A program made the translations under genes and the position numbers. Below are positions 12,336 through 24,300 of a stretch of 64,000 nt of DNA, one piece after another. A model generated the notes under the pieces. The model was not told the origin of the DNA. It searched no databases and saw only the letters and a list, made by a program, of their open reading frames with translations. The stretch comes from Phoronis australis (lineage: Eukaryota > Phoronida > Phoronidae), in the NCBI GenBank assembly GCA_002633005.1, contig NMRA01000388.1:126001-190000 (forward strand). Direction: 5' to 3'. Every line of letters starts with the position of its first letter. The stretch's first letter is position 1.

Positions 12336-15300
12336 GGCGGCAACTCTAACGGCTGACACATGGGCGGCACACCATAGGGGCTTCGGTTGGGGCTATAGTC
12401 CTTTTTTTCAGTAGTACTTTGACGCCCACAGTCTATGGGCATGCAGCACAGAGGGGTCCAACTTTTTTTCATTGCTGCGCCCCCCATGTGACACCTACAC
12501 ATGTCTAGTTGCTTCCTATTACGGCCAATAGAATGAAAATTCAAGATGTAGTTTCAGAGGAAGCTTTAAACATAATCATCGATTACATAATAAGTTTATG
12601 TCGCTTGATTATCACATCCTCTGTATTGGTTGCTTTAAGAGCCGTAGTGGTCTTCTAAGCAGGGATTTTTAAGGCCGCACCCGTGTCATTGGCGCCAAAT
12701 TTTTTTGCAGTTGTGATGATTTAAAAATACCTAGTTGCACATGATTTCAACAATTGTGATGGTGCACTTCTTACTTAGACGCACGAGTCGGCACTATCCC
12801 CTGAACATGTGCTAACACTTTTGTAGCAAATAATTGTGTGTACCGAGGTGAGATCAATTTTAAGTGCCAGTGCTTCTTTTGAGTTTCTTCATGAAAGTCA
12901 TAAAAAACTTTTTGTGATGGCCCAAGAAAAAAGTGGAAAATTTGAAAACAAAAGAATTTTGGAGAACAGTGCTTCATGTATAGTGTATGAAAGTTTAATA
13001 TGAATTCAATCACCCATCTCTGATAAATGATGTTCCAGTTTGCCAAATTATGCCATTTTTCGATTGCTCTACGTGCCTTGACGTTCTTATGTGAGGACAG
13101 AGATTAGTGGCTTTTAGGTTAAGCAATTATGAGGTTTAGCACCCCAGAAACGTTTTAAAACAATAAAAACGAGATAGTTGAAAGCCATTACCTTAGCTTC
13201 TGAGGTGGTCCTACCACAGTCAAATTACTGCTTTTTACATGTGCTGGCATTTCTTGGAGTTTTTTTTGCAAACGGCAGTTGCCAAAGAACTTTGACGGAA
13301 TGTGGAATGTGCGACCTTCACAATAGTTTACAAACATACCGGGGTTATAAAATGATCATCCACAGCTCTGCACAAGAATTAACAACCCAAATTTTAAGCA
13401 ATTTGTGGAGAAAAAGACCAACTACAAAATGGCGACTTTGACGTCTGTATCCTCTTCCGCCAAATTAAGATCTCGAGGATCGGCCTCGTTTCTAAGTCAA
13501 CCAATACCATTCAAGTACAAACATAGGTCATTAGGTTAACAGTTGACATATTTTTTCACAAATCATCACATCAAATTACGGCAATAAAACTCAACAACAA
13601 GATGGCGTCGAGAGAAAGGCATGTGTATGGAAAATGTTGAGATTTCTGCAAAAACTGCCGACTTATGACTTTTTCTGTTTTGATTGGAATCTGGTATTGT
13701 ATTTTGCAACTACTACACACACGATATTGATTTGCAATATTTGGACACAGCTGTGTTCCACGGTTTAACAGCCTTGTGGAGCGTGTCCGTAAATACGTAT
13801 TTACAGATAGTATCTATTTACAGACGGTTCACGTGTCTAGCACAAAGTGCTAGGTGTCTTCGTGAGCGTGACCGGCATGCTTCAAAAAGTAACAACTGAC
13901 CTGTGTCCCTTTGCTTCCAACAGAAGCTGTGTTGGAATTCGCACTGAGACCACCAACGACGAAATCCCCACAACCGAGCGGGAGCGCGTTGAAAAGGTTG
14001 AAAGAGGTTGTCAAAGCTAGAGCTTTCACCATCAAGAAAAAAGACGGAAAAACGGCTTGCAATGGAACTGCCACTAGCGTTGGTATGGACGTTTCATGTT
14101 AACAGTAAAACTGAAGGGCAAGGGTGGGCACGCTTTTGTTTGCAATATATTCACGAAAATTACATCCATCTACATGCGCGCACCCAGGGGNNNNNNNNNN
14201 NNNNNNNNNNNNNNNNNNNNNNNNNNNNNNNNNNNNNNNNNNNNNNNNNNNNNNNNNNNNNNNNNNNNNNNNNNNNNNNNNNNNNNNNNNNNNNNNNNNN
14301 NNNNNNNNNNNNNNNNNNNNNNNNNNNNNNNNNNNNNNNNNNNNNNNNNNNNNNNNNNNNNNNNNNNNNNNNNNNNNNNNNNNNNNNCCACTAAATAAGC
14401 ACAAAGTCGCAATTCACTGAGGTGCTCCCGTTTTCTTTTTTTTTTTTTAGTCCGCACGCTCTTTTGTTAGCGAATGGTCCACAATGTCGGGAATTTGAGC
14501 CCCCTATATCGAAGGCTGGGTGCGCGCATAATCTACCAATTCGTGATCTTGGTAAATTATGCTACATGTAAATGAAAGGCTAAATATGAGTAGACAGTAC
14601 TCACCAACATCCTTACAATCACGTAAAGTGTAAGTTTCCGCAACCTGAAACCAGTCTGGAAATGTATCAACATAAATGTATACACATGTACGTACAGTAC
14701 ATACATACATACATACCTACATACCTACGTACATACATACATGTATACATTCTGTACATACATACATACATACATGCATACATACCTAAATACATACATA
14801 CATTCATACAAGTATACATTCTGTACATACCTACATATATACATACATACATACATGTATACATTCTGTACATACATACATACACTCGTACATATGTACA
14901 TGTACATGCGTGTACATGCGTGTGAGCTTGTTCGTGTGTGACGGTTTGTTGACGATTTTCTATTGTCTCAAAATATTTCCCATAATAACTAATGACATTT
15001 TAGTTTCGAGCCATATAAAATTGCCTGTACTTAACTTCGGTATTCGCCGTAGTTTCACGATCCCATCTCGCACATCCTACTTCGTAAGAGACGCGTTGTC
15101 ATTGCTCTGGGACCATTCCAAGAAACTGACTTAAGTTAATCTTTGACTTCAGATTTGACTTAACTTCTAAACTTGAAACTTCCACGTCCGGTAAGATAGT
15201 TAAAATTAAGACAAAATGTATATCAAAATTTAGAAATTAAGATATCTTCCTTGAAACGATGTTTAGAAAACTTTCAAAGTTTCATCTTGAAATTTGCTGA

Positions 15301-18300
15301 AATTTGAGATTTGTCTTACCTAACTCAGTTTTGTTGTAACGGGCCCCAAGCATCTAACAAATATCGACGTTATGGTATTTTAGTTGTTTGATGATCCTGT
15401 CATTTATTGCGACGCCTGACATTACCTCCAGGTATTTTGGTCCTTCCAGCGTTTACTGATCTCCTGGCTGCTCTGGCAAAATTATTGAGAAAAATTCTCA
15501 ACTTCGAGGTCACATGTTTTTTTACTAAACATCTTCCGCGTTTTGTTTTTGTTTAATCTATTCTGAAAAACAATCACGTATTTCCACAATCCACTGCAAA
15601 TGTTTTTACTGCATACAAGCCATTTGGTTCTCTCCAGCTACAGGTCTGAAATACTTTCTCTTGTCTTTGTTTTTTCCGGGGATATTAACCTTTCTCTATT
15701 ATCCTTTCAGATATTTTCAGATACATCGTCTTCTCATAATTGCTGATTTGTTCTTCCTGAATACCATCTTTTACTAATCACCATTTACTAATCACCAACG
15801 TAATTCAAACCACCTCTGACTAACTAATTTCTAAAAGGCTGGGGAATGGTTCTTGTTGAGAAGCTTTTGAGCCTTTTGTATCGTGATACTCAGAAGTTGT
15901 CTTCGGCGGTGGAACTGAGTCTTCTGTTGTTTTCACGGATTTAAACGACTGTGTTGACTAATGTACTAGATGTTTACCCCGCACTACTCCAAAGGCCCTC
16001 TAGTTCAAAGGCCCACTACTCGGAAAAACGCCCACAACTCCGAAAAATTACTCCTCCGCCAATAATATGAATGCATTTCTTTCATTTTATAACATCAATG
16101 TGATCCGTTTTATTTTGGTCAAGCAAATTTCAAAGGAGATATGATAAAGGAATCGATAACTACAACGACGTTACAAGATTTCGTTGTCCAAATTTAGCTT
16201 TTTTGCTTTTGCATTTTGACACTAATTAGCTTTCAATGAAAAGTAATGTTTTTGAAGTAACGGGTCTGAATAGAAACATTTTTTCATGAGAGTTCCAACT
16301 GTTTTGATTGTTGATCTCTCTCCTCACAATACACTTTAACGTGTACCTGTACCGTCTGTTCTCCACCCGTTTCCTCTGATTGGAATATTGTGAAGTTTTG
16401 TCTTCTGTCTTGAGAATGGTTTAGAGACAATAATCCGAAACATCGATCAATATGTCGTTGTTTACATATGGGCGGATTTTTAAGTTCGTGCTCATGTTTT
16501 GGTCAAAAACAAATATAATCAAGATATCGAATACATATAATAACAAGAAACATAATTTTTGAACCTCGAAGTTTGCAACACGTAACACGCCATACATGTG
16601 GAAAATATTGCACAGGTCTTGGTGTCAGAATATAGACTGACACTGTTTTTAGTTGTATTGTTTTGTTTTGTTTTGTTTTGTTGTTCTGTTTGATTGGCAT
16701 GACCCCCTGAGTTCAGTACACTGATGATGTAATTTGTTTACTACAGTATAGTGTGGAACTCTAGCATGACAGTGATTAATGCAGTCTGGATTATTCTAGA
16801 GATCAGTAAATGTTGGTAGAATGATTGGGTAGCTTCCGGAATGTCCTTGAATGTACTTAAATTGGTGAAAAGTTCTAGAACAATGCGTTAGTCTAAATAC
16901 ACAAGCACCGGTTTGTATTAGTTAGTTAAGCAGTCAATTCAGTTCAAGAGTTCAGCAGTTGTAGTTAACAATTAAACAGTTGAAAGGATTACAGTTGAGT
17001 CGCAGTGAAGAGAATCAGCAGTTACAGCGAGAGTCAATAGAAAGCCAGCTACAAAGACAGCAGGTTATTTGAATCAGCGAGTGTAACAGTTGCTGGAAGT
17101 GTCTCAGAAGTTCATCACAAGTCAAGGCTTCGCAGTACTGGCTGGAGCATAGAGCAGGCATTACGTCGGACGTTCTGTTTGATTAGGCTTGTGAAGATAC
17201 GGTCGAGTTTAATTAAAGGATTAACACGAACCAGTCGTCAGTCTATCATCGCACCGAAAGCTATTAGTACCGGTCTGTAACAACCTGCGCCCACCCACAC
17301 AAGGGGAAAAACGTGACACCTGGCTTTGTTGGATTAAAAAAACTTTTCATCTGAAAAGGAAACACGCGGAAAATAATTTTACGGTGGCAACTGGTATAAA
17401 TTAAAATTTAAAGTTTCTTCGATGGAACGTAAATTTCTTCTTGCTTAAAAATGTTTAAATACGAGAAGTTTGGTACTATCCACTCCTCTTTGGTATCAAA
17501 TCTGTAAAGTTGAATACAGTGCGGTTCACTACAAAATTGAAGAAATATGACACTATCGACGTTTTCATTGCTGTTGAGGTTATCTTAAAGGAGAATGCCA
17601 CCCAAACTCAACCTATTTTGTATCAGTTTAGATCGAGTAGTTCTACTCCATAATGACACGTACGGTTGCGTTACCTGACACCTGACAGCAGACGGTGCTA
17701 TTGAAATTATCCAATGACGTAATTGGTTTCACACGCAGTCAGTTCAGCAGTTCACAACTCGAGTTAGTCTTGTAAGCTTATCGCTTGAATTCATCGTTTA
17801 ACACCAATAAATCATCAAACGTCGATGTGAAACCCTTAAAAATACACCGAGTTCTTATAAAAACGTGTTGTCTTATTTCGCTGTTACGGATTTGCTGGTA
17901 TTTGGACACACCGTAGCCTGGCATGACTGAGGCCAATTTGCCAAGGTCCGTAGCAGGAGTTTAGGGGCTGTTCGGAAATAAATTCGAAGTACTCTTCCGT
18001 GAAATACAGGCATGTGAATCTAGATCTGTGCTGTTTATGCTTGTGATTTTTTAAGTTCTAAACACACAAAACGCTTGTTGTCCCGGTCAGTGGCTCGGAA
18101 CCCGATCAGGCTCGTCGCGGCCACCGGGACTGGCACGAACATAAACCGGCTTGAGTTGGAAACTAAACCTCCAGTCACGAAAAGACTACAATAGTTAGCC
18201 GAAGAAATAAAGTGCACGTAATTATTTATGTTAATCAGCCACGAAACTGAAAATCTAATTAATTGTCGGGGGCCGCAAAGTCGGGTTCCCCTTCCACAGA

Positions 18301-21300
18301 CCGTCAGGGCAAAGGTTGTACAGTGACAATGATTTGAATAATGTATTTGTATTTCTAAATAAAGATTCCACTAACATGTGACAATAGCATATAAAATCGA
18401 GTAATTGTTTCAGAACAGCTTTCTGTCAACAAACACTGAATTTGCATGCGCTCAAACGGCCTCGGTGCCCGGTCAATTACATGTACCTTTGTTGCCGGCA
18501 TCAAAAGCCAGTGACGCAGTGGTTTATTCATTGCTGCTTGACTTCTCGAAACATTTGCAATCACGAAAACTTCAAGACATTTCTTATTGTATCGAATGAG
18601 ACAGACTTTGTTTCAGTTTCTTATAAGCATTGGTTAGAATCATTTTAGGATGAGAATAATTCATTTTAAAACAGAACGCAGAATAATAAACGTCTACATG
18701 GCAACTCGCCCGCCGCCAATTCCGACTTAGTCAAGAGCTCATCCGACGAAGACTTCACGGGTCGTATCGTTAGGTTCACAAGCTATCAGTTCGAACTGGA
18801 ATACACTGATCAAGAAATACTAGAGAGGTGCCGTGAACATGCATAGGCAACGGAACGTATGGATAGTTCTTTGGTAAGCCGGAATTCGTCAGAGAAATCA
18901 CTGTCCACGACATGCCGGCCACAGGCACCGAGATGTTTCACAGCCTCATACTTGCTATTAACAGCATACCATTCAATCTGCAGACGAGCCACTGACGTCG
19001 CTGCGTCGCTTCTCACATTCCTCACAGGTTAACGCGACACCTCTCGGCAAGGTGAGGTCGACCGTATAAGAGGCGATGTAGATATAGACCGAAAAAGACG
19101 GTAAAAAAGAATAATTAAATCGGGTGGCATTCTCCTTTAACAATCACTTGGTTGTGAACGAAAGGATGGAAAACCTGCTAACTGGTGATGTTTTTCAAGG
19201 CGCTAGATGTCTTTTACCGGAAATTGCACCAGCTTTGACGACCGAATATTCAGCAGTGCTTTACAAGTTATTTTTGGTACCACTCTCTGGGGTGCCTCAC
19301 GTACGCCTGCAATTTGCAAATATTTGGAGGGAGCTTGTGAAATACGAGAGAAAAACAGTACAATACTCTAAAGATGGTGTTTTGAGACATGGGTTTGCAT
19401 TCTTCGTATAAAGGAAATTTATGTAACCCTGTAAAAACTGTCCTGCTTAGTAATTGAACAAAGAGGACTCTTCGTTACTACACAAAAGTCGTCTTGGTTA
19501 CGACGGCATAAAGTCATGCAGTAATAAACTAGAAACGCTTTTGTTTCAGATTCTGAATGTACTCAGCCAGGAACCTTCGGCGAGAATTGTGAGCACGAAT
19601 GCCACTGTAAGCAACTCACGTGCAACGATCAAACAGGAAGTTGCAAGGATCACGGCGGCTGTGCGGAATATTTCTCGGGCGACAACTGTTCATTCTGTAC
19701 GTGATCTGTGTTTTATAATATGGAGTTACGCCGTTACTGGTTGGTATGCTGGAAGCAATAATCGCGTTAAGTAGAACATGATCAACTTAAAAACACACAA
19801 ACGCCTTTGTGCTCAGAATGTTTTTTGTACAAACAGCTTTAAAGTGCTATTTTACGAGATCATCAAAAGATAGATTTCAGGATGAACTCCGGACCAAAAT
19901 TTTGTGAATCCGTGAGGTGAGATATGATCAGTTTGCTTTTGAATTGACAGGAGAATGAATCTTTTAATCCCAGACTTTTTGCAGCTCTTAGGTTCACTAG
20001 TTAAAGTAATTTGTAAGCAGCATATTGCAATTGAGGAGAGATCGCCTATATAATATGGAAGTAGGTGTTTATGATCTCTATCAGAAATTACGTTGGTGTG
20101 TTTCCAAAGGGCAGCGTCCTTAAACCTCAATAGAAGGCAAAAATCGTCAAATGATATTCATTCAACCATGTTTTTTCTACTCTATCAGCCAGTTAGCAGA
20201 GTTTTTGGTGATTTTGAATAATTATGTCCATCAATTTATTATATATCAGGAAAAATAACCAATCTAGCGTTTTGTTTTAAAGCACCAGTCCATGGAAACA
20301 ACGTACACATACCTTCACGTATTTCACACTACTTCACCAAGGCAGCGTGTTTGCAGCTGTATCTACAAAATCTATGCAGGGACATTTGGACGTTTTAGAC
20401 ACAGTCAAATAATATTAAAATGTCCAAATTAAAAACAAAAGCAACCATAATAATTAGGCAAAATTTAGGTTGAAAAAATATATACTTTGGATGTTACGGA
20501 GCTATGGATCGGGCAAATCTACACTGTAAATCCTGAAACTCCCTGGAAGCATACAAAGTGTGCAAACGTTGTCGACATATCAACCGAATAATCCAAGCGC
20601 ATAATTTCTGAAAAAGTTTCAGTTCTAAAATGCTCCCATAGTTACTGGAATGGGAAAAATCTAAGACCTCCGAAACTTTCGGTTACGTGATTTGGATGTA
20701 ATTATATTGCTATTTGCGCGGCCAAATCGCGTCATAATGTAAGGAGATACTTATAAACACGCGTTATGCGACACATGTCTCGTTGGAATGTAGATGGCGA
20801 TACCGTAGTTGGCAGGCAGCATTCTGCATTTTTGTATTTTTAGGCACTGTAGTATTTCTCATTGTTGTTGTAAATTCCTTTCACCATCATGTCGTCAAAT
20901 CGCCACTGGTATGGTAGAGATATTCAAACGATTGGCTGTAAATAGAAGATATTTCATTTCGTCCTTGTCAACACCAAAATATTAAAAAGCGAATTCTGTG
21001 TTTTTGTAGCCAATCGACGCCAAGAGTTGTATGTATTTAGTTGATTGATCCCTGTTTGCATGTTAAGAGTAAAAATCATGATCCCATTCGGGAGCTGACG
21101 ATAAGACGGCTGATATTTTTCAGGATGCCGATTGGTCGGCAGACCGACCTTCTGGTAGAACGTCATGCGTACGTGCCGGAAGTAATTTACACTGTTGCTT
21201 AATGAGAGTGTCACGCAAAATTGTCAGTCATTATCTTTTGCCCACATAATTAGTCAATTTTCAGCTCACTAACATTTGTTAATTATGATTGGCCGGAATT

Positions 21301-24300
21301 GAAAAAAGACATGCTTACAGAATGTACCTGATGGTACGTAATAATAATAATATTAATAATAATAATTATTATTATCATTTATTGTACATTGCAGGCTTTG
21401 CCTACTCATACATTAATACATAAATTCAAATGTGTATTCAGAGTATTTACACGGAGAGTAGTTCTTCTCTTAAAGTGTACACAACATGACTCTAGTACCT
21501 CAAAATAATTTTTATTATTATATCTTGCTTGATTTCAGTGCCTTTAGTGCACTGCTCATAAAGAAACACGCAAAAAATTGAAAAAATAAAAATTATGTAC
21601 AACGTCATGGGTTGAACCCAAGTCGTCCGCCATACGTTGTTCGGATCAGAGACAAAGTGTATAGAGTGAAGAGACAGCAAAGTACATTTAGTGTCGAGGT
21701 TCGTAGAGGGATCAAAAGATGTGTTTCCGGAGGCTGCAGCAACAGCAGCCAGGCGGAGAACGTCTCGGTGTTCCGAAGGACACCAAAGTTGCGCAGAAGT
21801 GGCATCGCTTCGAGCGCTGAACGAGAGTGTGGGACGTCATCGTGGACCAAGCGATTCGGTCCGGGGCCACTCTGTGTTCTGCCCACTTTGAGGACTCGTG
21901 TTTCGACTCCAGTCACAGGAGACGTTACGACGAAGGCCTGGTTCAATAAAGGACAATATTCATCATTCAGAAACATCAGCTCTTAGTTCAAGATCGTCTG
22001 TGATGACTGGATTGACTCGCTGAGCCCGAGGCCGCTTCTCTCGCTGGAGGATCCAGTTCGTAAGGCCCAAAGTAGAAAAGTACGCTGCCGGAACCAGGTT
22101 AAACTTGTTATCGCTTTCGTGCAACCCCATTTCCTCATCCTGGCCACCATTCCCGTACTTTTCTTCATAGTATATTTTGTTCAATTCTTGCTCATAATCG
22201 TCGTCGCTTTCAAATTCCCTGCTCTCCGCCATTGTTCAATGCTAGTCACTGATCTCCTGTGTTCAACCCATGACGTCACATGGCGGCAAATGTGAAAATT
22301 GGCAAAATTGAAAGAAAAATCAAAATTTCGAGCTAATTACACAAAATAAATATGGGTTTAGCTACATTTTACGTCATACATTTAGTCTGTGGCCACCGAT
22401 AATTCAAAATTTGCAAAAATCCATGGTGTGTACTGTTTAAAACCATAGTCTTCTTAATATACAATGCAAGGCGCTGGTTACTGTCATGGTTTTTCTGTTG
22501 GAATAGCCTAACAAGAGAATAGTTGACATTCACAAGCTCTGGTAGAACACTTCTTTCAAAGTCTCCAAGAACAGGGCGTCGACACACGAAATGTGGCTCA
22601 TCTTCAATTTCACCCAGATAGCATATGCCGCAATATTCTCTCACTTCTAGGAATACCCGTGAAGATCGTAAAGTGCGTATCAATTAAAATTCCAATGTTA
22701 TGTACCTGGCGTAGCAACGGAATAATTTAAGAAGTTGAAGCGTTTTGGTAATACACTTTTTGTGTATTTAGTCACAATTTTGTATTACTTATTCGAATGA
22801 AAGGTTCTATACAATTAGGTAAAAGCCGCAAATTAGTTGTTGTTTTACGTCATCGGCTATATTAAAATCTATGTATATCGTTTTTATAACTAAATAAATT
22901 TGAATTTAATTCGAAATTTGATGACTTGACGTTATTTTCGTTATCTTAGCGTTAAACGATGGCTCGTGATATATAATTTTACAATGGAGTCCTACTAAAA
23001 CATGAGCCTGGACATAAATTCAGTACAAGCACTTATTGGATGTAAAACACGTCAATTTCGGTGTGCAGTACTACATATACATGTAGTAATAATAGCCAGT
23101 ACACCAATTCTAACAGAGCTGAATGTTCATTGGATTTTTTCCAGATCCTGTTCACATAAACCAGAAGAAACTCATGGTATGGGCAAAAAATACTGGTTGA
23201 ATGTTCTATTAGGCCTAAATCAAATTCCTATGGATATTTATGAATTACCCGCTTTTACCCTGTTAATAGTAAACCGTCAAATCTTCGAAATTGAGGAATA
23301 TGTTAGTCTTTTGGAGGGCTTGATTTCTGTGCAGTTCTATGCGCGGTATCTTTTCTAACGATAAACGTCCGCACGCGATTGTAACTTTGTAAGAAAGTTT
23401 ATGGTTCCTTGGAATGTATTTGATTAGTTCTACCACACTCAACGAGTATATTGCACCAATACTGATAATTTCTTCAAATTTATGTTCATGTCACAGTATC
23501 AGGAAAAAATCTTAGATTGACCTTCAGCTCTGTTTGAGATTAGTGTTGATAATACCAACTTCTAATGTCTAACGGAATTTTAAGGCACTAGGAATATTGT
23601 TCTCGAGTGTTAAACCGTGAAAAAGTCTGCATAGCCAGCCAATCAGCTGTATGAAGATCGACTTCAAAATAAGACAGGAATAGACGTGAGTTAACATCAC
23701 ATACACGTCAAAATTTTACACCGCCCAGGTGCTAGTGACCTGGTCCTCAGAACATCTTACATTCAAGAACGAGTTGTGGTAACGACTGGCAGAGGTTGGC
23801 GCTAAAAGTGGGTGTCGAACAGCACTCACCTTGCCTGTAATGGCCGTTTAAGTTGAAAATATATTATAGCATAATTCTCCGGCCTTTATTGCAAATAACC
23901 GCCTGTCGTCTAATGGACAGCAATACCCTTTAGAAATTTATTTTGCTCATAAATTTGGTTTGTTGATGTTAAAATATTAATTACTTATAACTAAGAAAAT
24001 CCAATTCCGATAATTTGTCGTGACGGGTAAGCAACCTTGTGCAAAAAGAACACTTGTCTGAAGAATCGTCGAGAAAAACGAATGAGCCTGACAGGTGGCG
24101 CCAAAGATACGATTGGCCTACAAATGTAGCTTCAGAATATTGGTAGAACGACACTTTTAGCGATAGTAAATAATTTAGTTTAAACAAAGATGCAAGTTCT
24201 TAATGCTATTAACTTTGGGTTAGATTGTTGTCACCCACATGGGTGCAAAGCTTCATGTTGATACTGCTCGATGAAGGCAAAAGTATGCATCGAAGATTAA

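Larger units (their letters stand above)
5930..13923. other. Large intron between kringle and spacer exons
   Basis: About 8 kb holding a dispersed repeat (6137-6220), an unassigned minus-strand open stretch (7207-7530), a repeat shared with 49183-49252, a Penelope-like remnant on the minus strand (9000-10060), a TTAA-flanked transposon (10233-11708) and a TA/GT microsatellite (12238-12333). I saw no additional convincing host exon. Confidence 0.5.
14388..17584. other. Intron sequence with repeats only
   Basis: Besides the repeat copy, a CATA-type microsatellite (14692-14905) and a Penelope-like 3' tail (16260-16505), I see no exon. A short GTTTT run lies at about 16655-16682. Confidence 0.45.
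21602..22276. mobile_element. Unit bounded by a perfect 16-bp inverted repeat
   Basis: acgtcatgggttgaac at 21602-21617 is repeated as its exact reverse complement at 22261-22276. The 675-bp unit contains a broken THAP domain on the plus strand and an acidic ORF on the minus strand running toward it. It may be a small DNA transposon or the remnant of one. No convincing target-site duplication was seen, so the boundary could extend further. Confidence 0.5.

Noticed and set aside
12185-12544. Minus-strand frame with a His-Thr run
   Set aside because: It runs through a GT microsatellite and has no recognisable domain.
14008-14457. Long open frames spanning the N run on both strands
   Set aside because: They consist mostly of unknown bases in the assembly gap.
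14662-14941. Open frames rich in Tyr, Ile, His and Met
   Set aside because: Translations of the ACAT microsatellite, open on both strands for the same reason.
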